Source of the DNA: Methylotenera sp. | GTDB taxonomy: Bacteria > Pseudomonadota > Gammaproteobacteria > Burkholderiales > Methylophilaceae | Length of the DNA stretch: 64,000 nt | Direction: 5' to 3' | Assembly (NCBI GenBank): GCA_020622105.1 | Contig: JAHRYP010000006.1 | Span: forward strand, 62,001-126,000 | In this document: positions 27,996 through 38,052 of the stretch, piece after piece | Layout of the letters: each line of letters opens with the position of its first letter | How positions within the stretch are numbered: position 1 is the first letter of the stretch | The notes under the pieces: model-generated | What the model was told of the DNA's origin: nothing | The model's database searches: none | What the model saw: the letters and a program-made list of their open reading frames with translations, nothing else | Position numbers and translations under genes: made by a program

Positions 27996-29435
27996 ATGTC
28001 AACGTTGCACAACTCTACATCTACGACAATTAGCGCTGTTGAAGACATCATCTCTTCAGAAAAAATGACTCCGGCAGAATTGCGTGCCACGCTAAGTTTA
28101 GCCTCAATTTATGGCTTGCGCATGTTGGGCATGTTTTTGATTTTACCAATATTTGCAATTTATGCGTCTACTCTACCTGATAAGCCTAGCGGCTTGATGG
28201 TGGGTTTAGCGCTGGGCGCTTATGGTCTGACGCAGGCTTTGTTGCAATTGCCGTTTGGCATGGCCTCAGATAAATATGGTCGCAAACCTATGATTTATAT
28301 TGGTTTGGCTATTTTTGCCATCGGCAGCATGGTGGCGGCACTTGCCATGAATATCGAGGGCGTAATTATCGGCCGAGCCATTCAGGGTGCGGGTGCAGTT
28401 TCTGCTGTAGTGACTGCCCTGGTAGCTGATTTGACGCGCGACGAACATCGCACCAAAGCAATGGCAACCATAGGCGGCACTATTGGTATTGCTTTTGCCT
28501 TTTCACTGGTAGCCGGGCCGATTCTGAATGAGTGGATGGGTGTGCCGGGTATATTTTTTCTGACAGGTATATTGACGCTGGCTGCGATTGCAGTCGTTAG
28601 ATTTGTGGTGCCGGATCCAGTGCATAGTCATTATCACTCGGATGCCAGCGCTGCTCCGGCAAAATTAAAAGACGTATTGAAGAATCGTCAGCTGTTACGT
28701 CTCAATTATGGTATTTTTGCCTTACATGCCGCGCAGATGGCAATGTTTGTTGTGGTGCCTTTTGCAATTAATCAAACCAGTGATATGGATGTAAACCAGC
28801 ACTGGAAGATTTATCTGCCGGTGGTGTTGGCCGCGTTTGTATTAATGGTGCCTGCAATTATCTATGCAGAAAAACAATCCAAAATGAAACAGGTGTTTGT
28901 GGCGGCAGTTGCAGTCATGTTGCTGGCACAAATTATGTTTGCTGTTTCGATATCGTATTTCTGGGGCATTGTCGCTTCACTTACCATTTACTTCATCGCA
29001 TTTAACCTGCTGGAAGCGTCATTGCCGTCATTGATCAGTAAAATTGCACCAGCAGCTGCGAAGGGTACGGCGATGGGGGTTTATAATACTGCGCAGTCGC
29101 TGGGTATTTTTGTCGGTGGTGCTTTTGGCGGTTATCTGTCGCATGTCTATGGCTTTGCCAGTGTATTCATATTTTGTGGCGTGATGATGGTTTTATGGCT
29201 ATTATTTGCATCATCAATGCAAGCACCATTAGCTGTCAGAACCAAAATGTACACAATGCATGAATCTGCTGATGCGATGTCTGCTGAGCAGGCAGGCGCT
29301 ATCAGGACTAAGTTGTTGGAGTTGGCGGCTGTGGTAGAGGCGGCAGTGCTGCCGCAAGAGCGCACAGTAATATTGAAAATAGATAAATCATATGATTGGG
29401 ATGACGCCCAAGTGTATCAATTGTTGAAGGGATAA
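27996..29435 (+). CDS. YajR-like MFS transporter
   Basis: A 479-residue major facilitator with 12 hydrophobic segments. Motif A appears as [14 protein letters not shown] between helices 2 and 3. After the last helix there is a soluble tail of about 70 residues ending in [20 protein letters not shown], which fits the small YAM domain of E. coli YajR. Substrate unknown; drug or metabolite efflux is inferred from the family only. It is followed by ssb with a 2-bp gap, so the two are co-transcribed. The uvrA / MFS / ssb arrangement is common in Betaproteobacteria. Confidence 0.85.
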   Translation: MSTLHNSTSTTISAVEDIISSEKMTPAELRATLSLASIYGLRMLGMFLILPIFAIYASTLPDKPSGLMVGLALGAYGLTQALLQLPFGMASDKYGRKPMIYIGLAIFAIGSMVAALAMNIEGVIIGRAIQGAGAVSAVVTALVADLTRDEHRTKAMATIGGTIGIAFAFSLVAGPILNEWMGVPGIFFLTGILTLAAIAVVRFVVPDPVHSHYHSDASAAPAKLKDVLKNRQLLRLNYGIFALHAAQMAMFVVVPFAINQTSDMDVNQHWKIYLPVVLAAFVLMVPAIIYAEKQSKMKQVFVAAVAVMLLAQIMFAVSISYFWGIVASLTIYFIAFNLLEASLPSLISKIAPAAAKGTAMGVYNTAQSLGIFVGGAFGGYLSHVYGFASVFIFCGVMMVLWLLFASSMQAPLAVRTKMYTMHESADAMSAEQAGAIRTKLLELAAVVEAAVLPQERTVILKIDKSYDWDDAQVYQLLKG

Positions 29436-29437
29436 AT

Positions 29438-29947
29438 ATGGCATCAGTGAATAAAGTGATATTGATAGGCAACTTGGGACGTGATCCGGAAGTGCGCTAT
29501 ATGCCGAATGGTGAGGCTGTATGTAATTTTAGTATTGCAACGACTGATAGCTGGAAAGATAAATCCGGTGCCAAGCAAGAGCGTACTGAATGGCATAACA
29601 TTGTGATGTATCGCAAACTTGCTGAAATTGCCGGCGAGTACCTGAAAAAGGGCCGTCCGGTGTATGTCGAAGGCCGTCTGCAGACGCGCAAATGGCAAAC
29701 TAAAGAAGGTCAGGATCGGTACACCACAGAAATCATTGCTGACCAGATGCAGATGTTGGGTGGCCGTGATGGTGCAGGCTCTAATGCCAGCTACGATGGC
29801 GGTATGGATCAGGGTGGCATGGATAGCGATTATAATCAGGCGCCGCCAAGCCAAGGTCAGGCTAGAAGCGCGCCGGCTCAATCTGCACCTAAAGCGGCTA
29901 CTACAGGCTCAGGTTTTGATGATGTTGAGGACGATATACCGTTTTAA
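29438..29947 (+). CDS. ssb: Single-stranded DNA-binding protein
   Basis: A 169-residue protein with an N-terminal OB fold ([26 protein letters not shown], residues 3-28; then [21 protein letters not shown]), a Gly/Gln-rich flexible linker and the acidic interaction tip DDVEDDIPF that recruits replication and repair proteins. Length and layout are standard. Its start lies 2 bp after the transporter stop, and an intrinsic terminator follows. Confidence 0.97.
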   Translation: MASVNKVILIGNLGRDPEVRYMPNGEAVCNFSIATTDSWKDKSGAKQERTEWHNIVMYRKLAEIAGEYLKKGRPVYVEGRLQTRKWQTKEGQDRYTTEIIADQMQMLGGRDGAGSNASYDGGMDQGGMDSDYNQAPPSQGQARSAPAQSAPKAATTGSGFDDVEDDIPF

Positions 29948-29980
29948 TTGCTATAGCAGTATAATTAGACAATTATTACA

Positions 29981-30012
29981 ACAAAGCCCGCTATATACGG
30001 GCTTTGTTTTTT
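29981..30012 (+). terminator. Intrinsic terminator after ssb
   Basis: ACAAAGCCCG-CTATATA-CGGGCTTTGT followed by TTTTTT; it closes the transporter-ssb unit. Confidence 0.88.
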
Positions 30013-30050
30013 GCGTTTCTTTTATTTTGCGCATTCAACGAGTTACCTAA

Positions 30051-31139
30051 ATGAGTCCTAGCCAAAAAATTATTACTGATGATGTCCGTATCATCGAAAT
30101 CAAGGAGTTGACTCCGCCTTCAGTGCTGCTGGATAAGCTTGAGCCGAGCAAGGCCACGACTGACCGCATTGTTAAAACACGCGCCGAAATACATCGTATT
30201 CTGCACAGTGCGAACGACCGCCTGCTGGTTGTGATTGGCCCTTGCTCGATTCATGATTATGACGCCGGTATTGAATACGCAAAACGCCTACTGACGCAGT
30301 ATCACAAGCACAGTAATGAGCTGTTGATTGTGATGCGTGTTTACTTTGAAAAACCACGCACCACCGTGGGTTGGAAAGGGCTGATCAACGATCCGCATCT
30401 AGACGGCAGTTTTGATATTAATGAAGGTCTGGATCTGGCGCGGCGTTTTTTGCTTGAAGTTAACGAGCTTGGTGTGCCTGCAGCTACCGAGTTTCTGGAT
30501 ACGATCACGCCGCAATACACGGCTGATTTGGTAAGCTGGGGTGCAATCGGAGCACGTACAACTGAATCACAGATTCACCGTGAGCTGGCGTCAGGTTTAT
30601 CCTGCCCGGTAGGCTTCAAAAATGGTACTGATGGCAATATTCGTATTGCGGTTGACGCAATCAAGGCAGCGGCGAGCCCGCACCACTTTTTATCAGTAAC
30701 CAAAGACGGGCGCTCTGCGATTATCTCGACTACTGGTAATGAAGATTGCCACGTGATCTTGCGCGGCGGTAAAACACCTAACTACGATGCGGCTAACATT
30801 GATGCTGTTGCCAAAGAATTGGCGCAGTCAGGGCTGAATACTAAAGTGATGGTGGACTGTTCGCATGCTAACAGTCAGCGTCAGTACAAACTGCAAAAGC
30901 AAGTGGCAGCGAACGTTGCCGAGCAATTGAATACAGGCGATGACCGCATCATCGGGTTGATGATTGAGTCGCATTTGAATGAAGGTCGTCAAGACCATGA
31001 GCCAGGCTGCGCATTAGAGTACGGTAAATCGATTACCGATGGCTGCCTGGGTTGGGATGACACGGTAGAGATTCTGGATATGCTGGCGGAGAGCGTTAAA
31101 AGAAGACGTTTTCAGAATCAGCAGGATGACGATAACTAA
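30051..31139 (+). CDS. aroG: 3-deoxy-7-phosphoheptulonate synthase (class I)
   Basis: A 362-residue class I (AroF/G/H type) DAHP synthase that condenses phosphoenolpyruvate and erythrose 4-phosphate, the committed step of aromatic amino acid synthesis. Motifs: IGPCSIHDYDAGIEYAKRL, RVYFEKPRTTVGWKGLINDP, GARTTESQIHRELASGLS, and the metal-binding CSHAN. Which aromatic amino acid inhibits it cannot be decided safely, so the symbol is a general one. It is separated from ssb by a terminator. Confidence 0.92.
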   Translation: MSPSQKIITDDVRIIEIKELTPPSVLLDKLEPSKATTDRIVKTRAEIHRILHSANDRLLVVIGPCSIHDYDAGIEYAKRLLTQYHKHSNELLIVMRVYFEKPRTTVGWKGLINDPHLDGSFDINEGLDLARRFLLEVNELGVPAATEFLDTITPQYTADLVSWGAIGARTTESQIHRELASGLSCPVGFKNGTDGNIRIAVDAIKAAASPHHFLSVTKDGRSAIISTTGNEDCHVILRGGKTPNYDAANIDAVAKELAQSGLNTKVMVDCSHANSQRQYKLQKQVAANVAEQLNTGDDRIIGLMIESHLNEGRQDHEPGCALEYGKSITDGCLGWDDTVEILDMLAESVKRRRFQNQQDDDN

Positions 31140-31182
31140 GCCTGCTGAATGCTTTTGCGGTAAAGCTTTTGTGGTATTAAGG

Positions 31183-31188
31183 TATAAT
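31183..31188 (+). promoter_or_regulatory. Candidate -10 box for the FmdB-DUF502 unit
   Basis: A perfect TATAAT lies 38 bp before the FmdB start. The -35 position (about GTAAAG) is poor. A clear AAGGAGG ribosome-binding site sits at 31214-31220. Confidence 0.4.
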
Positions 31189-31225
31189 TTCGGGTTGTTT
31201 AACATATTTGTGTAAGGAGGATCAC

Positions 31226-31489
31226 ATGCCTATTTACGATTATCAATGTACTAGCTGCGGCCATAAAGCTGAGGTGATGCGCAAAATTAGCGCGGCATCG
31301 GTAGAGGCTTGTCCAGAGTGCGGTAAAGAGACTTTTTCCAAACAGGTTTCTGCGCCTAGTTTTCAACTGACCGGCAGTGGCTGGTATGCAACAGATTTTA
31401 AAGGCGGTAACAGCGCAAAAAAGCCTGAGCCCGCTGCAGAATCCAGCGCGGCGCCTGCAGCTTGCAGCACCGGCTGCGCCTGCCATTAG
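31226..31489 (+). CDS. FmdB-family zinc ribbon protein
   Basis: An 87-residue protein starting MPIYDYQCTSCGHKAEV, with a second knuckle EACPECGK, the CxxC...CxxC zinc ribbon of the FmdB/putative regulatory family. The tail is Ala/Pro-rich and ends CSTGCACH, a possible extra metal site. I placed the start at ATG 31226 because AAGGAGG precedes it; the frame extends a little upstream without support. It is followed 14 bp later by a DUF502 gene and then aspS, a conserved betaproteobacterial order. Confidence 0.9.
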   Translation: MPIYDYQCTSCGHKAEVMRKISAASVEACPECGKETFSKQVSAPSFQLTGSGWYATDFKGGNSAKKPEPAAESSAAPAACSTGCACH

Positions 31490-31503
31490 CGAATAAATTC
31501 TTT

Positions 31504-32118
31504 ATGAAAAAATATCTTATAACAGGCTTGCTGGTTTTAGTGCCTTTGGTGATTACCATATGGGTGCTTAAATCATTGATCGGCATTATGGATCAAAGCC
31601 TGTTGCTGCTGCCTTTAGAATGGCATCCACGTACGCTGCTCGGTCGCGACATCCCGGGCTTTGGCGTGATTCTGACGTTTGCTATCGTGCTGATTACCGG
31701 GCTCATTGCTACCAACTTTTTCGGCATGCAGGTTATTGTGCTGTGGGAAAAGTTGCTGAATCGCCTGCCGGTGGTTAAGTCTATCTACTCCAGCGTTAAG
31801 CAAGTTTCAGATACACTTTTCTCTGATTCAGGCAATGCATTCCGCAAGGCGGTCTTAGTGCAATTTCCGCGTGAGGGTGCCTGGACAATTGCTTTTTTAA
31901 CCGGCACTCCTGGTGGCGATGTCGCTAATCACTTGCATGGCGACTACGTCAGCGTATTTGTGCCAACCACCCCTAACCCTACCGGCGGTTACTTTCTAAT
32001 GATGCTTAGAACCGATGTCGTTGAATTGGAAATGAGCGTGGATGAAGCGCTTAAATATATTATCTCTATGGGCGTCGTTGCGCCGGCAAATAAATTACCT
32101 AAACTTTTAACTCAATAA
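31504..32118 (+). CDS. DUF502 family membrane protein
   Basis: A 204-residue integral membrane protein. Two hydrophobic stretches (about residues 3-25, LITGLLVLVPLVITIWVL, and 55-80, GFGVILTFAIVLITGLIATNFFG) precede a soluble part with LNRLPVVKSIYSSVKQVSDT and FPREGAWTIAFLTG, characteristic of DUF502. Function is unknown. The start at ATG 31504 avoids overlap with the FmdB gene and gives a normal MKKYLITG N-terminus. It lies in an apparent FmdB-DUF502-aspS unit. Confidence 0.88.
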   Translation: MKKYLITGLLVLVPLVITIWVLKSLIGIMDQSLLLLPLEWHPRTLLGRDIPGFGVILTFAIVLITGLIATNFFGMQVIVLWEKLLNRLPVVKSIYSSVKQVSDTLFSDSGNAFRKAVLVQFPREGAWTIAFLTGTPGGDVANHLHGDYVSVFVPTTPNPTGGYFLMMLRTDVVELEMSVDEALKYIISMGVVAPANKLPKLLTQ

Positions 32119-32154
32119 AACTTTTAACTTAATAAATACAGTAGATACACAATT

Positions 32155-33942
32155 ATGATGCGTACACATTACTGCGGCCATTTAAACCGCGAACACATTG
32201 GTCAAACCGTAACGCTATGTGGCTGGGCGCATCGTCGTCGCGACCATGGCGGCGTTATTTTTATCGACTTGCGCGACCGTGAGGGCTTGGCACAAATCGT
32301 GATTGACCCGGATACCAAAGCGGCATTTGCGATTGCTGAAACAGTGCGTAGTGAGTTCGTATTGAAAGTCGTCTGTAAAGTACGTGCGCGTCCTGAAGGC
32401 ACCGTGAACCCTAACTTGCCTACTGGCGAAGTGGAAATGCTGGCAACCGAGATTGAAGTGCTCAATCCTTCGCTCACGCCACCGTTCATGCTGGATGATG
32501 AAAACCTGACTGAAACCGTGCGTTTAGAGCATCGTTACATTGATTTACGTCGCCCTGCGATGCAAAAAAATATGATGCTGCGTTACCGCGTGTCTAAAAC
32601 CTTGCGTGATTATCTGGATACGAACGGCTTTATTGAAGTCGAAACGCCGATGCTGACACGTTCAACACCAGAAGGTGCACGTGATTACCTGGTACCTAGC
32701 CGTGTACATCACGGTATGTTCTTTGCGTTGCCGCAATCACCGCAATTGTTCAAACAGTTGCTGATGGTGTCAGGTTTTGACCGGTATTTCCAAATCACTA
32801 AATGCTTCCGTGATGAAGACCTGCGCGCTGATCGCCAGCCAGAATTCACACAAGTGGATATTGAAACGTCGTTCATGGAAGAAAACGACATTATGGATCT
32901 GGTGGAAGAAATGATTCGCCAGATGCTGAAAAAAGTACAGGATGTAGACCTGCCAGCTAAATTCCCACGCATGCCATTTGCAGAGGCCATGAACCGATAC
33001 GGTTCAGACAAGCCGGATATGCGTGTGACGCTTGAAATTACCGAGCTTTCAGATGTCATGAAAGATGTCGATTTCAAAGTATTCGCAGGTGCTGCCAATA
33101 TGGCGGGTGGCCGTGTGGCTGCGTTACGTGTGCCAAATGGTGCCGCAATCAGCCGCTCAGAAATTGATGCTTATACCGAATTCGTAAAGATTTACGGTGC
33201 GAAAGGTTTGGCATACATCAAGATCAACGACATCACTAAACTGAATGAAGAAGGGCTGCAAAGCCCGATTGTGAAAAACATTCACACCATAGCCTTGCAA
33301 GCGATTATTGAGCGCACCGGCGCACAAAATGGCGACATCGTGTTCTTTGGTGCAGATAAAGCCAAAGTAGTGAACGAAGCATTAGGTGCCTTGCGCCTGA
33401 AAGTCGGTCACGATAAAGGCCATGTAGATGGCCGCGCTTGGGCGCCATTGTGGGTGGTGGATTTCCCGATGTTTGAACATGATGAAGATGCCGACCGCTG
33501 GGTGGCATTACACCATCCGTTCACAGCACCAAAAGATGGTCATGAAGACTTGCTGACCACTAATCCAGGTGCTGCCCTGTCAAGAGCGTATGACATGGTG
33601 CTAAACGGCTGGGAAGTTGGCGGTGGTTCTGTGCGTATCCATAAACAGGAGGTGCAGTCTAAAGTATTCGATGCATTGAAGATTAGCAAAGAAGAAGCAC
33701 AGGAAAAATTCGGCTTCCTGCTCGATGCATTGCAATATGGCGCGCCTCCACATGGCGGCCTGGCATTCGGTCTCGACCGTCTGGTAACGCTGATGGCGGG
33801 TGCTGAGTCTATCCGTGACGTAATCGCATTCCCTAAAACACAGCGTGCACAGTGTTTGATGACGAATGCGCCGAATGAAGTGGATGAGAAGCAGTTGCGC
33901 GAGTTGCACATTCGCGTGCGCACGCAAACGCCAGTGGCGTAA
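32155..33942 (+). CDS. aspS: Aspartyl-tRNA synthetase
   Basis: A 595-residue class IIb synthetase. The N-terminal anticodon-binding OB domain ([20 protein letters not shown]) is followed by the catalytic core: motif 2 [16 protein letters not shown], the bacterial GAD insertion, and motif 3 GLAFGLDRL. Length is that of bacterial-type AspRS. Whether it discriminates tRNA-Asp from tRNA-Asn cannot be told here. ATG codons at 32155 and 32158 are both possible; the second gives the usual MRTHYCG start. Confidence 0.97.
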   Translation: MMRTHYCGHLNREHIGQTVTLCGWAHRRRDHGGVIFIDLRDREGLAQIVIDPDTKAAFAIAETVRSEFVLKVVCKVRARPEGTVNPNLPTGEVEMLATEIEVLNPSLTPPFMLDDENLTETVRLEHRYIDLRRPAMQKNMMLRYRVSKTLRDYLDTNGFIEVETPMLTRSTPEGARDYLVPSRVHHGMFFALPQSPQLFKQLLMVSGFDRYFQITKCFRDEDLRADRQPEFTQVDIETSFMEENDIMDLVEEMIRQMLKKVQDVDLPAKFPRMPFAEAMNRYGSDKPDMRVTLEITELSDVMKDVDFKVFAGAANMAGGRVAALRVPNGAAISRSEIDAYTEFVKIYGAKGLAYIKINDITKLNEEGLQSPIVKNIHTIALQAIIERTGAQNGDIVFFGADKAKVVNEALGALRLKVGHDKGHVDGRAWAPLWVVDFPMFEHDEDADRWVALHHPFTAPKDGHEDLLTTNPGAALSRAYDMVLNGWEVGGGSVRIHKQEVQSKVFDALKISKEEAQEKFGFLLDALQYGAPPHGGLAFGLDRLVTLMAGAESIRDVIAFPKTQRAQCLMTNAPNEVDEKQLRELHIRVRTQTPVA

Positions 33943-33950
33943 ATACACTC

Positions 33951-34020
33951 CGCGCTGGCTTTGTTGCAAGCTCTTGCCGTACTAATAGTACTGTCTGCGA
34001 GCTTGGGCCTAGTCAGCGCG
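33951..34020. repeat. 70-bp imperfect palindrome between aspS and apt
   Basis: The ends CGCGCTGGCT (33951-33960) and AGTCAGCGCG (34011-34020) pair with one mismatch. Inner arms CAAGCTC/GAGCTTG and GTACT/AGTAC also pair, so the whole segment can form one long interrupted hairpin. It lies 8 bp after the aspS stop and may end transcription, though it lacks a T run. Confidence 0.7.
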
Positions 34021-34112
34021 TCGCGAATTGCATTTTTGAAGTTGCTGATGGCAATTGTAGTTGGCTATGCTGTAATAAGTAGATTTAAACTAAATTATGA
34101 TTGAGTAGCTAA

Positions 34113-34640
34113 TTGCCTATCAAATCCCTCATTCGTACTATTCCGCACTATCCCAAGCCGGGTATTCAGTTTCGCGACATCACCACTTTGCTCAAAGACC
34201 CTCTAGGTCTTCGTATGGTGATTGATGCGCTTTCGCAACATTATTCAGATAAAAAAATAGATAAAATTGCAGGTATAGAAGCGCGTGGTTTTATTATTGG
34301 CGCAGCGCTGGCTTACAAGCTGGGCGTGGGTTTCGTGCCTGTTCGCAAATCGGGTAAGCTGCCTGCTGAAACTATTGGCCATGATTATGCGCTGGAATAT
34401 GGCGCAGATCGTGTGGAAATTCATATCGATGCCATCACCAAAGATGAGCAGGTATTGCTGGTGGACGACCTGATTGCAACCGGCGGCACTGCAGAGGCTT
34501 CAGTTGCGCTGATTCAGAAGTTAGGTGGAATTGTCGTGGGCTGTGCTTTTGTAATTGATCTGCCGGATTTAGGCGGCTCAAGGCGATTGACTGAAAGCGG
34601 CATTAACATTTTTTCCTTGTGTGAGTTCGAAGGTGATTAA
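34113..34640 (+). CDS. apt: Adenine phosphoribosyltransferase
   Basis: A 175-residue enzyme that converts adenine and PRPP to AMP in purine salvage. The N-terminal IPHYPKPGIQFRDITTLL and the PRPP loop VLLVDDLIATGGTAEA are clear; GIEARGFIIG is the other conserved loop. The start is TTG at 34113; no ATG lies nearby and the N-terminal family motif begins only nine residues in. It appears monocistronic. Confidence 0.95.
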   Translation: MPIKSLIRTIPHYPKPGIQFRDITTLLKDPLGLRMVIDALSQHYSDKKIDKIAGIEARGFIIGAALAYKLGVGFVPVRKSGKLPAETIGHDYALEYGADRVEIHIDAITKDEQVLLVDDLIATGGTAEASVALIQKLGGIVVGCAFVIDLPDLGGSRRLTESGINIFSLCEFEGD

Positions 34641-34745
34641 TACAACTTTTATCAATAGCGCTAGTTACTGATATGGTTGAAAATGTTAAAGTGGCTAAAT
34701 AAATATTGTTGAAATTTAATTGCTTGCTAATCAAGAAGAAATATT

Positions 34746-35150
34746 ATGCCAGTCACCGAACTTAACCACGTTAATTTACGCACACCGTATGAGACGATGC
34801 TCAAACTCAAAGACTTCTACTGTGATGTAGTGGGCTTGAAGGTCGGGCCACGCGAAGGCTTTACCAGCAGAGGTTTCTGGCTGTACATTGGCGATGATAC
34901 AGCCAATGCCGTGCTGCACCTTGCGGAGTATCGCGGCGAGGGTGAGCCGTTGACTAATGTTTTAACTACGATTGACCACATTTCCTTTACCTGCAAAGAC
35001 ATTCCTGCAACAGAAGCGCATCTTAAACAGCACAATGTTGAATACACGATACGTGATTTGCCGGTTTTAAATGTTAAACAAATTAACTTTAAAGACCCTG
35101 TAGGCAACGGTATTGAGCTATTTTTCCACCTAGAGCATGAGAAGGTTTAA
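34746..35150 (+). CDS. VOC (glyoxalase/extradiol dioxygenase) family protein
   Basis: A 134-residue vicinal-oxygen-chelate protein made of two beta-alpha-beta-beta-beta repeats. Likely metal ligands are His8 (LNHVNLRT), the His in LHLAEYRG, the His in IDHISFTCKD, and Glu in GNGIELFFHLE. The fold is shared by glyoxalases, dioxygenases and resistance proteins, so the reaction is not assigned. It stands alone between apt and the SoxYZ-like gene, with AAGAAG upstream of its ATG. Confidence 0.82.
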   Translation: MPVTELNHVNLRTPYETMLKLKDFYCDVVGLKVGPREGFTSRGFWLYIGDDTANAVLHLAEYRGEGEPLTNVLTTIDHISFTCKDIPATEAHLKQHNVEYTIRDLPVLNVKQINFKDPVGNGIELFFHLEHEKV

Positions 35151-35254
35151 GGTCATTGGTAGCTGCAAATCAAGCAATCGAACTTAGTAAGTGAGTTTTC
35201 TGTCATAGTTCAAATATTAGGTATTTATCACAAATAACGTTTTGGAGTGGGCGC

Positions 35255-36062
35255 ATGGGTACACAGACACAATCCTTATTTTTAAAACTTATGCTGATGG
35301 TTGCTGTTTCATTAGCATTCGTATCTAATGCCTTTGCCGAGGCTGATCCTAAATTATGGCCGGTGGTTAAAGAGGCATTCTTTGCCAAGCGGGATATTCA
35401 GGAAGTCGAATTTATCAAGATCGATGCGCCGCGTCGTGCTGAAAGTGGTGCGCAGGTACCAGTCACTTTCAGCTATGACAAAGCCGCAGCGAATGGCGTA
35501 GATATCAAAAATCTATGTACTGGTCGATGCCAACCCGATTCAGCTTGCTGCAATTTATAACTTGACGGACATGCTTGGAAATTTCCAACTGGCAACACGC
35601 ATCCGTATGGAAACTGACTCATTTGTGCGTTTAGTCGGTGAGACAGCGGACGGCAAACTGTATATGGTTAAGCGTGAAATTCGCGCAGCAGGTGGCTGCG
35701 GTGGAACCGTAGATAATGATGAATCTGCAGTGCGTGCAGCAGCGGGTAAAATAAAATTGCATGTGGATGATCCGGTTAAATTCGGCAGCCCTGTTGTGAC
35801 TACCTTTAATATTCGCCATGTGATGCGTACCGGTTTGCAGCGCGATCTGGTTTCACAAGGTTATGTACCGGCTTTTTATATCAATAAAGCAGCGTTCACC
35901 TATAACGGTAAACCTGTAATGACTGTGGACGTAGGTGTGGGTACCAGCGAGGATCCTTACTTTAAATTTAACTTTATCCCGGATGCACCAGGTACATTGG
36001 AAGTAACCGCAACTGACAATGAAGGTAAAACCTTTACGCAGCAGTTGGATGTAAAAGGGTAA
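35255..36062 (+). pseudogene. SoxYZ-like carrier protein, frameshifted
   Basis: The first frame (35255-35560) has a signal peptide ending NAFA and a SoxY-like segment (DPKLWPVVKEAFFAKRDIQE). At 35516 the reading shifts: removing one base restores VLVDANPIQLAAIYNLTDMLGNFQLATR, which continues without a stop to 36062 and ends in a SoxZ-like domain (VKFGSPVVTTFNIRHVMRTG). The whole matches the fused SoxYZ-like carriers seen near PQQ alcohol dehydrogenases in methylotrophs, periplasmic and of uncertain role. The separate frame from TTG 35562 lacks a signal peptide and is not a gene of its own. The lesion is a +1 or -2 indel, or a sequencing error. Confidence 0.8.
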
Positions 36063-36081
36063 GCAGCTTCAAGTTATAGAA

Positions 36082-36109
36082 AATGGCCTCCTTGTGAGGC
36101 CTTTTTTGT
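36082..36109 (+). terminator. Intrinsic terminator after the SoxYZ-like gene
   Basis: GGCCTC-CTTGT-GAGGCC followed by TTTTTT. Confidence 0.85.
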
Positions 36110-36159
36110 TAGTTTGCGAGGAGGTGTTAAAATTACCATATTGAAATTAAGGAGTTTTT

Positions 36160-36579
36160 ATGAAAAGTTATCGTAAAGAGCTTTGGTTTAACCCACCAAC
36201 ACGTGTAGCGTTCATTCGCATTACAGAACAAGTGCGTGAATGTTTGCGTGAGAGTGGTGTGCGCGAGGGTTTTGTGCTGGTGAATGCGATGCATATTACT
36301 GCCAGTGTATTCATTAACGATGACGAGCGCGGTTTGCACCATGACTACACGCAATGGTTGGAGCGCCTCGCCCCACATGAGCCGGTGAGCAGCTATCGCC
36401 ATAATGACACCGGCGAGGACAATGCCGATGCACATATGAAGCGCCAAGTGATGGGGCGTGAAGTGGTGGTCGCAATTACCAATGGTGAGCTTGATTTTGG
36501 CCCATGGGAACAAATATTCTATGGTGAGTTTGATGGGCGTAGAAAAAAACGCGTTTTAGTAAAGATTATTGGTGAGTAA
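36160..36579 (+). CDS. yjbQ: YjbQ-family protein (UPF0047)
   Basis: A 139-residue protein of the YjbQ/UPF0047 family. It shows the conserved [40 protein letters not shown] (positions about 85-105, cluster of His and Asp) and the C-terminal [17 protein letters not shown]. Some members have weak thiamin-phosphate synthase activity, but the physiological role is not settled. It has AAGGAG upstream and a terminator close downstream, so it is a single-gene unit. Confidence 0.9.
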   Translation: MKSYRKELWFNPPTRVAFIRITEQVRECLRESGVREGFVLVNAMHITASVFINDDERGLHHDYTQWLERLAPHEPVSSYRHNDTGEDNADAHMKRQVMGREVVVAITNGELDFGPWEQIFYGEFDGRRKKRVLVKIIGE

Positions 36580-36580
36580 A

Positions 36581-36617
36581 TCAAGACGCCGTTTAGTGAC
36601 GGCGTTTTGACTTTTTG
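36581..36617 (+). terminator. Intrinsic terminator after yjbQ
   Basis: TCAAGACGCCGT-TTAGTG-ACGGCGTTTTGA followed by CTTTTT. Confidence 0.85.
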
Positions 36618-36636
36618 AGATTTAAGTGAAGTAAAT

Positions 36637-37986
36637 ATGATGAAAATACCTGAATTATTAGCCCCGGCGGGTGACCTTGACCGTATGCGTACAGCGTTTG
36701 ATTACGGCGCAGATGCAATCTATGCCGGGCAGCCGCGTTACAGCCTGCGCGCGCGTAACAATGACTTTACGATGGCGAACCTTGAGATCGGCATCAACGA
36801 GGCACATGCGCGTGGTAAGAAATTCTTTGTAGCCAGTAACATTGCCCCGCATAACGCCAAAGTAAAAACCTACATGGCGGATATGGAGCCGGTCATTGCA
36901 ATGCGTCCGGATGCGCTGATCATGTCAGACCCGGGGCTGATTATGATGGTGCGCGAGAAGTGGCCGGAAATGCCGGTTCACCTCTCTGTGCAGGCAAATA
37001 CCGTTAACTATGCTACGGTGAAGTTCTGGCAGAGCATGGGGCTAAGCCGGGTAATTCTGTCACGCGAGTTGTCCTTGGATGAAATTGAAGACATTCGCCA
37101 ACGCTGCCCGGAGATGGAGCTGGAAGTGTTTGTGCATGGTGCACTATGTATTGCTTATTCAGGTCGCTGCCTGCTTTCCGGTTACTTTAATCAGCGTGAC
37201 CCTAATCAAGGCACGTGTACCAATAGCTGCCGCTGGGATTACAAAGTGCATGACGCGTCAGAAGATGCCGCAGGAGTGATTCGCCTTGATGAATTTGATT
37301 TTAAAGCCGAGATGGAAAAGTCCAGCTTATCAGGTTGTGGCAGCTTGCCGCGCCACCCGTTGGCAGATAAAGTCTACCTGATTGAAGAAAAAGGTCGCCC
37401 TGGCGAATTGCTGCCGATTGAAGAGGATGAGCACGGTACTTACATTATGAACAGTAAAGATCTGCGTGCGATTGAACACGTGGAGCGACTGATTAGAATG
37501 GGTGTGGATTCGCTGAAGATTGAAGGCCGAACTAAATCACGCTATTACGTAGCGCGTACCTGCCAGAATTATCGCAAGGCGATTGATGATGCTTTGGCTG
37601 GCCGTCCGTTTGACTGGAACCTGCTTGGTGATCTGGAAAATCTGGCTAATCGCGGTTATACCGATGGTTTCTACCAGCGTCATCACACAGCGGAGCACCA
37701 GAATTACAAGCAGGGCTATTCAAGTTCGAGTCGTAGTCTGTATGTAGGAGATGTGGTGGCTTATGATGCGGAAAAAGGGCTGGCAGATATTGAGGCGCGT
37801 AATAAGTTTGGCGTGGGTGACCGTCTGCAGGTGATACACCCGACTGGCAATCAGGATGTTGTAGTTGAGGCGATGTTTAATAAAAAAGGCGAGCCAATTC
37901 AAGAGGCATCCGGTAGCGGCTATTATGTGCGTTTGCCGATTGCTGCCGGTGATTTGAGTAATGCCATGGTGGTTAAGTATCTGTAA
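36637..37986 (+). CDS. trhP: U32-family tRNA hydroxylation protein TrhP (YegQ)
   Basis: A 449-residue U32 'peptidase' family protein of the YegQ type. In E. coli YegQ/TrhP is needed, with prephenate, to hydroxylate uridine 34 of certain tRNAs. The N-terminus IPELLAPAGDLDRMRTAFDYG and the U32 signature EVFVHGALCIAYSGRCLLSG with later cysteines (GTCTNSCRWDY) are evident. The Cys cluster may bind an iron-sulfur centre. Start at ATGATG 36637/36640. It is bounded by terminators on both sides. Confidence 0.93.
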   Translation: MMKIPELLAPAGDLDRMRTAFDYGADAIYAGQPRYSLRARNNDFTMANLEIGINEAHARGKKFFVASNIAPHNAKVKTYMADMEPVIAMRPDALIMSDPGLIMMVREKWPEMPVHLSVQANTVNYATVKFWQSMGLSRVILSRELSLDEIEDIRQRCPEMELEVFVHGALCIAYSGRCLLSGYFNQRDPNQGTCTNSCRWDYKVHDASEDAAGVIRLDEFDFKAEMEKSSLSGCGSLPRHPLADKVYLIEEKGRPGELLPIEEDEHGTYIMNSKDLRAIEHVERLIRMGVDSLKIEGRTKSRYYVARTCQNYRKAIDDALAGRPFDWNLLGDLENLANRGYTDGFYQRHHTAEHQNYKQGYSSSSRSLYVGDVVAYDAEKGLADIEARNKFGVGDRLQVIHPTGNQDVVVEAMFNKKGEPIQEASGSGYYVRLPIAAGDLSNAMVVKYL

Positions 37987-38004
37987 GCTGATTTTTTATC
38001 AATA

Positions 38005-38040
38005 ACACAAAAGGGAGCCGATGCTCCCTTTTGTGTTTTA
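38005..38040. terminator. Bidirectional terminator between trhP and the CBS gene
   Basis: ACACAAAAGGGAGC-CGAT-GCTCCCTTTTGTGT, a perfect 14-bp stem with A/T runs on both sides, lies between convergent genes. Confidence 0.9.
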
Positions 38041-38052
38041 ATCAGTGTGAGA

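Noticed and set aside
35562-36062. Separate SoxZ-like gene starting at TTG 35562
   Set aside because: It lacks a signal peptide and its upstream sequence continues the same domain in frame past the proposed start, so it is the second half of a frameshifted gene.
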